In this document: piece after piece, positions 38,869 through 47,618 of the stretch
Layout of the letters: each line of letters opens with the position of its first letter
How positions within the stretch are numbered: position 1 is the first letter of the stretch
NCBI RefSeq assembly: GCF_000688235.1
Contig: NZ_JHYO01000003.1
Location: 145,305-209,304 of the forward strand
Reading direction: 5' to 3'
DNA length: 64,000 nucleotides
DNA from: Terasakiella pusilla DSM 6293
Lineage (GTDB): Bacteria > Pseudomonadota > Alphaproteobacteria > Rhodospirillales > Terasakiellaceae
Program-made: the position numbers and the translations under genes
Notes under the pieces: model-generated
What the model saw: the letters and a program-made list of their open reading frames with translations, nothing else
Told to the model about the DNA's origin: nothing
Database searches by the model: none

Positions 38869-39072
38869 CTAGTTTATTTGTTCCGGTGCCGGGGTATCGT
38901 CTTCAGCCGGGATACCCAGCGGATCGACTTCCACGCGATCCGCGATCAGTTCGCAGGCGTCGGCATTTGTGGTCATTTGTTCTTTAAGGTCGGGGTTTTG
39001 CTCGCCAACGGCGCGGAAAAAATTTGATGCGGCGCGCAGAAGTTTTGCGGCAAGTTCAGCATTGTTAGCCAT
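38869..39072 (-). CDS. Small hypothetical protein (67 aa)
   Basis: 67 residues: a helix-rich N-terminal half (ELAAKLLRAASNFFRAVGEQ) with two further helices (LKEQMTTNADACELIADRVE), and an acidic proline-containing C-terminus. An AAAAGAGGG ribosome site precedes the ATG. It appears to be a small cytoplasmic helical bundle of unknown function; divergent from nnrU by 63 bases, and upstream of the 185-residue unknown protein on the same strand. Confidence 0.6.
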   Translation of the reverse strand: MANNAELAAKLLRAASNFFRAVGEQNPDLKEQMTTNADACELIADRVEVDPLGIPAEDDTPAPEQIN

Positions 39073-39135
39073 AGGACCCTCTTTTTTATAAAACTGGGCC
39101 TAGACTAACGGGCGAGGGGGTATATTGTAAAGGTC

Positions 39136-39783
39136 ATGAGCCAACTTCTTTTTTCTATTGCTGTTTTTTTGGCAGCCCATGTCGTCCCGTCCTATCAGCC
39201 GTTACGTCAGCAACTGGTTGATCGCATGGGGGAACGCTCTTTTATGTCCGCATATGGGGTGGTTTCACTTGCCTTGTTTATTTGGGTGATCGCAAGCTAT
39301 CTCAACGCGCCCTATGTGGAACTGTGGCTTATGCAGACGTGGATGCGCCATACGGTGCTGTTGGTGATGTTTTTTGTCTGTTTGTTGTGGGTCTGCGCGT
39401 TTTCCCAACCTAATCCCTTTTCGTTAGGGAAAGGAGGGAAGGGATATGATCCTGCACGTCCGGGGATTGTTGCGCTCACGCGTCATCCGGCCCTTGTCGG
39501 TCTGGCGGGATGGTCATTTATTCACATTTTGCCCAATGGGGATCTGGCGTCCCTGCTGTTTTTCGGGACGATGGGGGCGCTGAGTCTCTATGGTCCGCGA
39601 TCCATGGTGCAAAAGCGCCAACGGCAATTGGGATATGAGAGATGGCAAAGTCTGATGGATCAGACGAAAAGAGGCTGGCCTCAAATCGGGCTCATGCGCT
39701 GGATCGCAACTGTCCTTTTATATATAGGACTGGTGATCGCGCACGAACCCGTTATCGGTGTCGCGCCAATATACTGGCCTTAG
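39136..39783 (+). CDS. nnrU: NnrU family membrane protein
   Basis: 215 residues with about six membrane spans. HVVPSYQPLRQQLVDRMGER, ALTRHPALVGLAGWSFIHIL and RHPALV-type motifs are those of NnrU, a protein linked with denitrification (nitrite/NO metabolism) and related in fold to isoprenylcysteine methyltransferases. No denitrification genes are in the window, so its role here is unclear. The stop overlaps the stop of convergent gpt (TTAG). Confidence 0.9.
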   Translation: MSQLLFSIAVFLAAHVVPSYQPLRQQLVDRMGERSFMSAYGVVSLALFIWVIASYLNAPYVELWLMQTWMRHTVLLVMFFVCLLWVCAFSQPNPFSLGKGGKGYDPARPGIVALTRHPALVGLAGWSFIHILPNGDLASLLFFGTMGALSLYGPRSMVQKRQRQLGYERWQSLMDQTKRGWPQIGLMRWIATVLLYIGLVIAHEPVIGVAPIYWP

Positions 39784-40280
39784 CCTTTATTGGTGCCGAT
39801 CGGCTTGCTGTATTGCAGCTGTGTATCCCATGGGAAGAAGACCCATGTTTCCTGCTCTACTTCTTTTACAAAAGAATCGACCAGCGGTTTGCCTTCCGGT
39901 TTGGCATATAATGTCACGAAGTAGGCTTTTGGCAGCATTTCGCGCACGACTTTAGCAGTGGTGCCGGTGTCAACCAGATCGTCAATCAACAGGAAGCCTT
40001 CACCGTCTTCGGTTTCTGTGGCTTTTTTCATGACATTTACCGGCGTGCCGTTCAGTTCTGCCGCTTCGTCGCGGTAGGCTTCGCAACAAACTGTATCGAT
40101 CAGTTTCAAGCCCAGCTCACGCGCCATAATCGCCGCAGGGATCAAGCCGCCACGGGTGATGGCGATAATGCCTTTGAATTTTTCACGTTTGGAGAGTTCA
40201 CGCGCCAGCTTGCGAGTGTCTTTATGAACCTCTGCCCAAGAAACGATTTCGGAAACAATATCGTCTTCTAAAGATGCCAT
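39780..40280 (-). CDS. gpt: Xanthine-guanine phosphoribosyltransferase
   Basis: Purine salvage enzyme converting xanthine or guanine plus PRPP into the nucleotide. 166 residues. Seen: the phosphoribosyl pyrophosphate loop LLIDDLVDTGTTAKVVREM, IIAITRGGLIPAAIMARELG and TWVFFPWD at the C-terminus. It sits near but separate from purH. Its stop overlaps that of convergent nnrU. Confidence 0.95.
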   Translation of the reverse strand: MASLEDDIVSEIVSWAEVHKDTRKLARELSKREKFKGIIAITRGGLIPAAIMARELGLKLIDTVCCEAYRDEAAELNGTPVNVMKKATETEDGEGFLLIDDLVDTGTTAKVVREMLPKAYFVTLYAKPEGKPLVDSFVKEVEQETWVFFPWDTQLQYSKPIGTNKG

Positions 40281-40354
40281 GTTACTTCGATCCTTATATG
40301 TATAGCGATTTTGGCCTTTCTAATAACTTGAACGGCTGGTCAAGTCAAAGGCAT

Positions 40355-40390
40355 AAAAAAACCGGTCCTTAAAAAAAGAACCGGTTTTTT
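40355..40390 (-). terminator. Terminator of the lipoprotein gene
   Basis: AACCGGT and ACCGGTT-type arms (AAAAAACCGGT / ACCGGTTTTTT) around a short A-rich loop, placed just after the stop of the minus-strand lipoprotein gene. The hairpin has A- and T-runs on both sides and could also work rightward. Confidence 0.8.
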
Positions 40391-40404
40391 CAATCAGGGG
40401 AGAC

Positions 40405-41559
40405 TTAACGAAGATAAAGGTGAACTTCGTTTGTCTGTGCCGATGCACTGGTGCTCGCGCTCAAGGCAACGCGGCTCGGCGGTAAACCCATTTCTGTCAG
40501 GCTACGCAGAACCTGTTCCGCCTGACGGCGTGCTTGCGTTGTGCCAATGGCTTGCTGACCCGGTGACAGTTGGGACGGCGTGATGGCAACCAGATCAAAT
40601 ACAGCGTCCGGGCGACGATCCAGAACCTGTTTCACGGTTGTGTAGATCGCTTGTTGATAGTTCACTTTGGAACGATCGAAACGGATCACAACCAATGGAC
40701 GGCGGTTTGTCGGTTGGGCTGTACGTTGGAAGTTAGGACGGGTCACTGTAGATGTGATGCCTGTGTTTGCCCCGCTCATGCGGTTGGACAGGGACGTGCC
40801 GTAAATCTCACCCGCTTTGACGCCTGCGGCCAATGTGTTGAGGTTGGCGCGTTCCGCAGCAACATAGTTTGTCTGACGGCGAACGTCTTCGGCAACTTCG
40901 CTCAGCAGGCGCTGGATCAGGATCACAGTCTGGTTGACTTCATCCTGCAAAATCGCCAGTTGGCGGTGATCTTCGTCAACCGCACCGGAAATGCCGAACG
41001 TCGCTTGAACGGACTCGAGCATGTAAGAAGACATGCTGGAGTCTTTTTCAACTTTCTGCGCCAGTGAATTCATTTGGGCAATGTCGCTGGACAGACGGTC
41101 CAGATCGGACAGGGAGCTGTTGAACTGTTGAACCAGGATCGGGTTACCGGGTGTGGTCCCGACTTGCAGGCGCGCGTTGATCGCGGCAACTGTGCCATGA
41201 TAACGCTGCGAGTCCTGAATTGTCTGGCCGCGCAGATCCTGAAGTTCATTGTTGTGAATACGGATTTGTTCGATCAGTTGAGCAAGTTCGCCACGCATGG
41301 CCTGAACTTTTTTACCAACGAATGTGCCTGTTGCCTCACCGGGGGTGACAGGTGCAGGTTCGAAATTTGTGCTACCCAGTTCAGGTTGCCCCTGTATTTG
41401 CGTTGCAGCAACGTTTTGTGCAGCTTCTGCAGATGCAGCAGCGTCCTGCGTTGTTTCCTCACCCGTGAGAGAAGGCCAGAGCGCTTCTTCGGTGAATGAA
41501 CATGCAGACAACGCGAGTGCTGAAATGACTATCCCTGCCTTTGACCACTTAAGAACCAT
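40405..41559 (-). CDS. Lipoprotein with coiled coil and OmpA-like C-terminus
   Basis: 384 residues. The signal peptide ends in a lipobox (LALSAC, Cys20), so it is a lipid-anchored envelope protein. A low-complexity Ala/Gln/Pro segment (about 25-75) is followed by a long coiled-coil region (about 80-240; GELAQLIEQIRIHNNELQDL) and a C-terminal domain (about 290-384) with RFDRSKVNYQQAIYTTVKQV and TTQARRQAEQVLRSLTEMGL followed by RVALSAS, the layout of an OmpA-like peptidoglycan-binding domain. It might bridge the envelope and the wall. I do not recognise a named family. It may share its leftward promoter region with the tRNA gene, which reads away from it. Confidence 0.8.
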   Translation of the reverse strand: MVLKWSKAGIVISALALSACSFTEEALWPSLTGEETTQDAAASAEAAQNVAATQIQGQPELGSTNFEPAPVTPGEATGTFVGKKVQAMRGELAQLIEQIRIHNNELQDLRGQTIQDSQRYHGTVAAINARLQVGTTPGNPILVQQFNSSLSDLDRLSSDIAQMNSLAQKVEKDSSMSSYMLESVQATFGISGAVDEDHRQLAILQDEVNQTVILIQRLLSEVAEDVRRQTNYVAAERANLNTLAAGVKAGEIYGTSLSNRMSGANTGITSTVTRPNFQRTAQPTNRRPLVVIRFDRSKVNYQQAIYTTVKQVLDRRPDAVFDLVAITPSQLSPGQQAIGTTQARRQAEQVLRSLTEMGLPPSRVALSASTSASAQTNEVHLYLR

Positions 41560-41783
41560 AGTGTACGGCTACCTTTTTTTAAGTCCAAAACCGACCCAAG
41601 ATGGATCAGTTTGTAAAAAATGTTAGATTCCCCTGAGGTATGCCTTGGTTCCCCCAGATATTTGCGTCCAAATCTTACCCTAAAGGAAACAACACAGACA
41701 AGGGCGTATTTAGGTTTTTTTGCAGTTAACTATTGAGAAAATCGACTTTTTGAATTTTTTTTGAAAAAAGTGAATTTTTCCTC

Positions 41784-41812
41784 TTGACCAATGGGGGTGA
41801 TATGGCTACTTT
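41784..41812 (+). promoter_or_regulatory. Sigma-70 promoter of tRNA-Arg
   Basis: TTGACC at 41784-41789 and TACTTT at 41807-41812 are 17 bases apart, with a GC-rich discriminator (CCGGCC) right after, as at stable-RNA promoters under stringent control. The tRNA starts about 46 bases downstream. Confidence 0.65.
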
Positions 41813-41857
41813 CCGGCCACCCCAAGAGGGCAGGCCACACAGGCCGAAACAAAATAA

Positions 41858-41934
41858 GCGCCCATAGCTCAACTGGATAGAGTACCTGACTACGAATCAG
41901 GCGGTTGGAGGTTCGACTCCTTCTGGGCGCGCCA
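41858..41934 (+). tRNA. tRNA-Arg (anticodon ACG)
   Basis: 77 nt cloverleaf with encoded CCA. The acceptor stem GCGCCCA pairs with TGGGCGC, the D-arm contains AGCTCAACTGGATAGAGT, the anticodon arm is CCTGA / CTACGAA / TCAGG with anticodon ACG, and the T-arm has GGAGGTTCGACTCC. It has its own promoter upstream and a terminator right after, so it is a solitary tRNA gene. Confidence 0.98.
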
Positions 41935-41938
41935 TTTT

Positions 41939-41970
41939 CAAAACCCCAAGGTTAACGCCTTGGGGTTTTG
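41939..41970 (+). terminator. Bidirectional terminator after tRNA-Arg
   Basis: AAACCCCAAGG and CCTTGGGGTTT pair around TTAACG and are followed by T. It also serves the convergent HD-GYP gene, which ends 21 bases away. Confidence 0.88.
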
Positions 41971-41990
41971 CTTTATGTCTTTCTTTTTTT

Positions 41991-43334
41991 CTACAAATGT
42001 TCAGGTGCCATCCGGCTGCCTTCGCGGATGGCGATTTTGTATAGCTCGGTTGCGTTTGCTTTTGTTAGGGCAAAAATTTCGGCATCAAGCTGCCCTTTCT
42101 CCTGCATACCTTCCATAATATCGATGACTTTTTCTGCTTGCAGACGGGCGCGATAGGGGCGTTTTTGGCAGAGCGCCTGAAAAATATCAGCGATGGTCAG
42201 AATACGGGTTGGGATATCGATTTGATCACCTGCCCAACCAAAAGGATAGCCGGACCCGTCCAGTTTTTCGTGATGTTCCGAGGCCCATTTGGCAATGGGG
42301 GTATGGGGAAAAATGGCTTTTAAAACGCGTTTGCTGTCCAGCGGGTGGCTGCGCATCTGCGAAACTTCATCGTCGGTCAGGGCATTTGGTTTTTCCAGAA
42401 TCTCGTCCGGTGTACGCAATTTCCCCACATCATGTAGCAGGCCGGCGATTCGAAGCGTGCGGCGTTCTTTTTCGGTCAACCCCATAAAGCCGGAAATGGT
42501 GTAGGCAAGATCGGCAACCCGCAGACTGTGGTAATGCGTAAACGGGCTTTTGGCATCGACGATTAAAGAGATCAATTCACCCAGTGCTTCGACCTGATCA
42601 AAGCTGAGGACGACTTTGTGATCGGCAAAATCCAAGGTTTCGAAAATCGCTTCATCCAGATATTCATCGCGCAGTTCCAGCCAGAAGCTATCGCGTTGCA
42701 CGGCTTCACGGGCGGCTTGAAACAGGGTCGGTGAAAACAGACTGCCGACAAAAGGATCCAATCGTCCCAAAATTTCGGATTTTCTTTGCAGGACTTTATA
42801 AGGCGGGTGGGTGAGGCTAAAAACGCAATATTCCACATCCAGACGATCCGCGAGGAAAATCAGGTTTGCCAGTTCCTTGACGTCGTGGGGCATGTCTTCG
42901 GGCAGATTTTCCCAGCGTGTGTGATGATAGCGGACAGCTTGGCAGTAGGGTTCGAAGGGTTCAAAACTACTGAGAAAGAACTCACCGCGCACGCAATGTT
43001 CGTCAGCGCCCGACCATTCAATTTCATCGAGTAATTTTTGGTGGGTCGCGGTGGAGGAAACGCCGCAATCATGCAGCATCCCAGCCAGTAGGATAAAATG
43101 GCGCTTGTCGCGGTCCCAGCCCAAATGGTGGGCAATGCGGTGGCAGATCAGCCCGACACGACGACCATGGCTGCGGTCATCGACGCCCACATAGTCAAGG
43201 GCGGTTGTGACTGTGTGGGCAGCGCGCCCGACATCCATTTCGAGCTGCTCAAAATCTTGCGACAGTGTCATGTAAAGTGTATCCGCTAGTTTCTTTTTCG
43301 GTAGATCTGTTGCTTTAAAGTTATGTGGCAACAT
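41991..43334 (-). CDS. Double-HD phosphohydrolase with C-terminal HD-GYP domain
   Basis: 447 residues. The N-terminal HD domain (about 55-190) has HGRRVGLICHRIAHHLG, LLAGMLHDCG, YHHTRW and ADRLDVEY. The C-terminal HD-GYP domain (about 255-430) has HYHSLRVADLAYTISG, LLHDVGKLRTPDEILEKP, SEHHEKLDGSGYPFG and LTIADIFQALCQKRPYR. HD-GYP enzymes hydrolyse cyclic di-GMP. The N-terminal HD is of unknown activity. The ATG at 43334 lacks a clear ribosome site; a start at 43271 (MTLSQDFE) is an alternative. Cyclic di-GMP control of motility or adhesion is likely, though no such genes lie nearby. Confidence 0.9.
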   Translation of the reverse strand: MLPHNFKATDLPKKKLADTLYMTLSQDFEQLEMDVGRAAHTVTTALDYVGVDDRSHGRRVGLICHRIAHHLGWDRDKRHFILLAGMLHDCGVSSTATHQKLLDEIEWSGADEHCVRGEFFLSSFEPFEPYCQAVRYHHTRWENLPEDMPHDVKELANLIFLADRLDVEYCVFSLTHPPYKVLQRKSEILGRLDPFVGSLFSPTLFQAAREAVQRDSFWLELRDEYLDEAIFETLDFADHKVVLSFDQVEALGELISLIVDAKSPFTHYHSLRVADLAYTISGFMGLTEKERRTLRIAGLLHDVGKLRTPDEILEKPNALTDDEVSQMRSHPLDSKRVLKAIFPHTPIAKWASEHHEKLDGSGYPFGWAGDQIDIPTRILTIADIFQALCQKRPYRARLQAEKVIDIMEGMQEKGQLDAEIFALTKANATELYKIAIREGSRMAPEHL

Positions 43335-43396
43335 TAACGAGATTACATTGTAAAAACGACACTTTTAATTTGAATAAAATTTTATTGAACGCGCAA

Positions 43397-45268
43397 TTAT
43401 TGCGCTGTGTCTTCGTCTTCGATGACTTCGGTTGTTTCTTCAGCTGTGGAAAATGCTGTCTCATCAAAGGCCGGGGTTTCGTCTGGCGCGTTGAGGGCTG
43501 CGGGAATAGGCCCGAGTGTGATGGCAACTTCTTTGGCGCGCAGCAGGTTTTTCTCAGTAATTTGGGCAAGTTTTACGGCTTTGCGGGCCTGATAGACATC
43601 AAAGGCGGCCTGAAAGGCTTTGACGGCGGCTTCAGCCGTTTCAGGTTTGCGGGTTTTTTGACAGAGCATAAAAAGGGCCGAGCCAAGGTTGTTTTGCGTT
43701 GCAGCCCACAGCATCGGCGCATGCATTTTGCTGCGCACTGACAGGGCTTCGCGACAGGCTTCCGCAGAACGGGCGATCATATCCAAATCACCGTGCTGAC
43801 TACCCAGCAGTTGAAGGGCGCGGGCCAGATGATGTTTGGCATCTCCCCAGCGTTTGGGGGCGGTAGAGGCGGAATAGACTTGCAACGCACTTTGATAGGC
43901 CGCGATGGATTCGCGCAGGGCCATATCGTTTCCGTTGATTTGATCTTTTTTGAACAGCAATTGACCGATCATCATTTGCAGTTCCGCCCATTCTTGGGGA
44001 AAGCTATCGCGGGTGAAGCTTTCGCTGGCTTCACGCAACGATTCAATGGCGGCTTCCAGCAGATTGCTTTCGCCGCCCAGTTCAAACCACGCGCTTTGTG
44101 TATAGCCCAGATGGCGTTTGATCAGTCCTTCCAGCAGTGTTGATTTTGTTCGGCGCAGGGACCGTAAGGCTTTGGTGTAGGTTTCTTCGGCTTCTTTTAG
44201 CGGCTGGGGCATCTTTTTGAACAGGCCGCAGGTGGCAAGCAAATTGGCAAAACCGACTTCAAGGCGAATTTGTTCATCCTGATCGAGTTCGCGCATACGT
44301 TTTTTGAGCGCAGGGCGTGCCGCATCAAGGGCAGGACCAAGCAAGCCGACAAAGCAATCACGCTGGTTCTGGTTCATGGGGATAAGTGCGCCCGTGGCAC
44401 AGCCATAGACGTATCCGGCGACGACGTCATCAAGCTCGCTGGGGATGTCCACGCTATCACAAGGCTGGATATAACCGGCCCGGATGCTGCGCAAGGGAAG
44501 GCTTTGGGTCATACGCAGGTGAATGGTTTCGCCGCGGGCGCGCACTTGTCCCCAAAGAAGCAGGTCGCCTTCTTCTTCCTTTAGGGTGGCTTGTGCGGTG
44601 GTACGGACCTGTCCCCATACCATCGGGGTGTCGGAAAAGTCGGCAAAAGCAAAGGTGCTGTTGGTTCGGCGCACATTGATCAGGCTGCCGCCAAGTTTCT
44701 CCGCCATGGCTTTTAGAGTGTCAAAAAGGGCGAGTGTGGCGGTTTGATCCGGGTCATCAAACAGGTCTGCAACCAATATCTCGAAGGTGGCTTCTCGGCC
44801 TTTTTGGGGACTGAACAGGCGGGAAAAAAAGCCTTTCTTTTTAGGTGGTGTCCCGGTCGCGCCTTGTTTGGCGGGTGGTTTGGGTGTTGCGGCGCCGGAA
44901 GACGAAATGCCGGCATTGGCGAGCATCTCATCGGCAAGACGCAGGCGCTCTACCAGTTTGGTCATGACTTTTGAGGAGAGATCCGGGTCATTCTGGATGC
45001 CGCTCATCAGGGATTGTGGCGAAATTTCTTTCAGCGCGCAGTTGCCGATGGCGCGGCAGGTCGCACTGCGCGCGCTGCCATCAATGATGCCCATTTCACC
45101 AAACAGTTCACCGACTTTTAATTTGGCAAGCACGACGGCGCCATGTTGGCTATTTTTTGTCAGCTCAACAGCGCCTTTCATAATGACATAGGCAGATCCA
45201 CTGGGATCACCTTCTTTGAAGACAATCTCACCGTCCTTGTATTTACGAATTGTCCCGCCATCGGACAT
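43397..45268 (-). CDS. Cyclic-nucleotide-binding protein with LLLWG domain and TPR repeats
   Basis: 623 residues. Residues about 5-120 form a Crp-type cyclic-nucleotide-binding domain (GEIVFKEGDPSGSAYVIMKG, GELFGEMGIIDGSARSATC). A Pro/Lys linker (120-150) leads to an alpha/beta region (about 155-300) with EILVADLFDDPD, GDLLLWGQVRARGETIHLRM, and TPR repeats with WA/WG spacing (about 340-600; APKRWGDAKHHLARALQLLG, APMLWAATQNNLGSALFML). No DNA-binding domain is visible. It has the same ordering as the TPR protein at 14.4 kb plus the added N-terminal sensor. A cNMP-controlled scaffold is the simplest reading, but this is inference. Confidence 0.82.
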   Translation of the reverse strand: MSDGGTIRKYKDGEIVFKEGDPSGSAYVIMKGAVELTKNSQHGAVVLAKLKVGELFGEMGIIDGSARSATCRAIGNCALKEISPQSLMSGIQNDPDLSSKVMTKLVERLRLADEMLANAGISSSGAATPKPPAKQGATGTPPKKKGFFSRLFSPQKGREATFEILVADLFDDPDQTATLALFDTLKAMAEKLGGSLINVRRTNSTFAFADFSDTPMVWGQVRTTAQATLKEEEGDLLLWGQVRARGETIHLRMTQSLPLRSIRAGYIQPCDSVDIPSELDDVVAGYVYGCATGALIPMNQNQRDCFVGLLGPALDAARPALKKRMRELDQDEQIRLEVGFANLLATCGLFKKMPQPLKEAEETYTKALRSLRRTKSTLLEGLIKRHLGYTQSAWFELGGESNLLEAAIESLREASESFTRDSFPQEWAELQMMIGQLLFKKDQINGNDMALRESIAAYQSALQVYSASTAPKRWGDAKHHLARALQLLGSQHGDLDMIARSAEACREALSVRSKMHAPMLWAATQNNLGSALFMLCQKTRKPETAEAAVKAFQAAFDVYQARKAVKLAQITEKNLLRAKEVAITLGPIPAALNAPDETPAFDETAFSTAEETTEVIEDEDTAQ

Positions 45269-45330
45269 ATGGAATATTCCCTTGTTTAGCTTGCGAGGCA
45301 GTATAGCCCGTTATGATTAAGAGAAGCTTA

Positions 45331-46749
45331 TCATGCGGGTGGCTTGATTTTGTCCAGTTTTTCTTCCAGGCAGCGGTAAACATCTTCAAAGAGACGGGTC
45401 CAATCACCGGGGCGCGGTTGGCGAAACAGGCGCATGGTCGGATACCAGGGGCTATCGTTGCGTTGATGCATCCATCGCCAGTCTGGTGCAAAGGGCAGCA
45501 GAACCCAAACAGGTTTACCCATGGCACCGGCAAGGTGGGCAACGGATGTGTCAACGGTGATGACGAGGTCCATCTGGTGCAACAGGCTGGCGGTTTGATC
45601 GAAATTTTGCATTTTTGCACCTGCATCGACAATTAAACAGGCACCTCCCGTTTGCCGGAGGTCTTGGCTGCGCGGCCCTTTCTGGACGCTGAATAAGGTC
45701 ACGTCCGGATAGCCGCATAAGGGGAGAAATTTCTCCAGATCGGCGCTGCGTCGGCGATCGTTTTGATGAGTTGGGCTGCCGCCCCACGCGATGGCGATGT
45801 TTAATCCACCAGCCGGGGCCGGACGGATATTAAAGGTGTTGGTATTGCTTGGGCTTAAGTAGGGGATGTGGCAGGGAAGTGTCGTTTCTTCAATACCCAG
45901 CAGATGGGGTAAGCTCATAAGGGGGATCCAGTAATCACAGGTCGGGATCGGGGTGCCAGACGGGATGATCTCGTCAATTGCATTGGTGCCTTGAAACAGG
46001 GCGATCAGTTCGGGCTGACATTCCAGAGTTTGTATCCCGCCGAAGCGTTCCTTCACCAGAGGAAGGAAGCGGATAAACTGGATCGCATCCCCAAAACCTT
46101 GTTCGCGGTGAATAAACAGCCGCTTGTCTTTGAGGGATTCTCCGTTCCATCGCGGGAAAGGGAAATGGCGTGCGGGGCTTTTTTTCAGCTCCCAACGGGC
46201 ATCATAGTCGGCAAAACCGCTTTTTAGATCTCCAGATAGTAAAGAGGTGATGGCCCGGTCCCATCGACAATCTTTATAGGTCGGATTCTGGCTTAAAATC
46301 TGGTCAAAGAGGGCGAGCGCCTCTTTATATTGTCCGGCATCGCGCAAGGCCAATGCCTTGTTATACTGATAAAGTAAATCCTCTGGCGCAAGGGTGACGG
46401 CCTGTGTGTGGGCGGCCAGGGCATCTTCAATCCTATCAAGGTCATTGAGGACATTGCCCATGTTGGAATAGGTGCCCGCATGATCTTTTCTTAAGGAGAG
46501 GGCGCGTTTGTAACAGCTAAGCGCGGCTTCAAAATGGCCGCACTTACGCAGGGCGACCGCCATATTGTTATAGGTGTCTGCGTGGTGGGGATTATAGGCA
46601 ATGGATTTCCCGTAAAGGCTCAATGCTTTTTCAAAATCGCATTGTTTGTGGGACTTCACGGCTTTGATGAAGAAAGAATGGGCTTTTTCGGCAGGGCTGA
46701 GGTCTGCGAAGTCTAGTGTGCCAGTTTTTTCATTCATCTGCTGTATCAT
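45331..46749 (-). CDS. TPR protein with C-terminal glycosyltransferase-like domain
   Basis: 472 residues. N-terminal tetratricopeptide repeats (about 25-165; HHADTYNNMAVALRKCGH, HAGTYSNMGNVLNDLDRI) are followed by a domain with REQGFGDAIQFIRFLPLV and LVITVDTSVAHLAGAMGKPVW, features of glycosyltransferase family 9-like (heptosyltransferase-type) folds, as in O-linked GlcNAc-transferase-like TPR-GT proteins. The donor site looks partially conserved. An in-frame ATG 12 bases downstream of the first is an alternative start. It may glycosylate a protein or surface polymer; no substrate gene is adjacent. Confidence 0.85.
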   Translation of the reverse strand: MIQQMNEKTGTLDFADLSPAEKAHSFFIKAVKSHKQCDFEKALSLYGKSIAYNPHHADTYNNMAVALRKCGHFEAALSCYKRALSLRKDHAGTYSNMGNVLNDLDRIEDALAAHTQAVTLAPEDLLYQYNKALALRDAGQYKEALALFDQILSQNPTYKDCRWDRAITSLLSGDLKSGFADYDARWELKKSPARHFPFPRWNGESLKDKRLFIHREQGFGDAIQFIRFLPLVKERFGGIQTLECQPELIALFQGTNAIDEIIPSGTPIPTCDYWIPLMSLPHLLGIEETTLPCHIPYLSPSNTNTFNIRPAPAGGLNIAIAWGGSPTHQNDRRRSADLEKFLPLCGYPDVTLFSVQKGPRSQDLRQTGGACLIVDAGAKMQNFDQTASLLHQMDLVITVDTSVAHLAGAMGKPVWVLLPFAPDWRWMHQRNDSPWYPTMRLFRQPRPGDWTRLFEDVYRCLEEKLDKIKPPA

Positions 46750-46847
46750 TCTAAGTGTATTTCCTGAAGGGAGTATTCCGAAAATTGCAAGAAAATGAAA
46801 GGAAATAAACCTTGTCTTAGGTGGTTTTAGTCTTCAGTCTGCTTTCT

Positions 46848-47603
46848 ATGAAAAGAAAACGGTTTTTATGCTTTACGTTGTTGATCGTGATGTGTGGGGT
46901 GGCTTTGCCTCTTCAGGCGAAAACGCTGCGTGTTGCGGTGGGGTCATCCATTCCGCCTTATGTGATCGAAAGCGAGAACCGGGGGATTGAATTTGATATT
47001 TTAAAAGAGGCATTGGCGTCGCAGGGCTATCACATGTATCCGGTGTATGTGCCGTTGAGCCGAACCTTGCATTTGTTGGAATATGCGCAGGTGGACGGGA
47101 TCATGTCGACGGGACGCCCGGATTTGGCAGGCTGTTATACCGATAGCCATATCACATACTGGAATGTCGCCATTACCTTGAAAAAGCGCAATCTTGATGT
47201 GAAAGACATCTCTGATCTGGCGGGGCGGCGCCTTGTCTCATTTCAAAATGCCAAGGATTATCTTGGGGCCGAATTTCGGGAACTGGCAGATCAAAACCCG
47301 AAATATCATGAAATGGCTGATCAACGCGCGCAACTGAAACAGTTGTTTACGGGACGCGCTGACGTGGTCGTGGCGGACCGATATATTTTTGAATGGTACC
47401 GCAAGGACCCGAGTGTTGCGTTGCAGGTGAATGTGGAGCAGGAGGTCACCTATCATAAGATATTTTCCCCCGGCAACTTCAAGGCCGTTTTTAGAGACGA
47501 TGTGGTGTGTGAAGCCTTTAATCACGGCTTGAAGCTGCTCAAGGAGAAGGGCCGATATGACGAGATTATCCAGTCTTACGGTGTGAATAATCCCGCCTTT
47601 TAA
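46848..47603 (+). CDS. Orphan periplasmic solute-binding protein (SBP_bac_3 type)
   Basis: 251 residues from the ATG at 46848; a signal peptide of about 25 residues (ends LQA) gives a mature protein that opens LRVAVGSSIPPYVIESEN and ends KGRYDEIIQSYG, the pattern of SBP family 3. No permease or ATPase is adjacent, so it is an orphan like the one at 9.9 kb. The GTG at 46821 in frame is a possible alternative start; neither start has a strong ribosome site. Ligand unknown. Confidence 0.82.
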   Translation: MKRKRFLCFTLLIVMCGVALPLQAKTLRVAVGSSIPPYVIESENRGIEFDILKEALASQGYHMYPVYVPLSRTLHLLEYAQVDGIMSTGRPDLAGCYTDSHITYWNVAITLKKRNLDVKDISDLAGRRLVSFQNAKDYLGAEFRELADQNPKYHEMADQRAQLKQLFTGRADVVVADRYIFEWYRKDPSVALQVNVEQEVTYHKIFSPGNFKAVFRDDVVCEAFNHGLKLLKEKGRYDEIIQSYGVNNPAF

Positions 47604-47618
47604 AATTGACGCTTCTTC

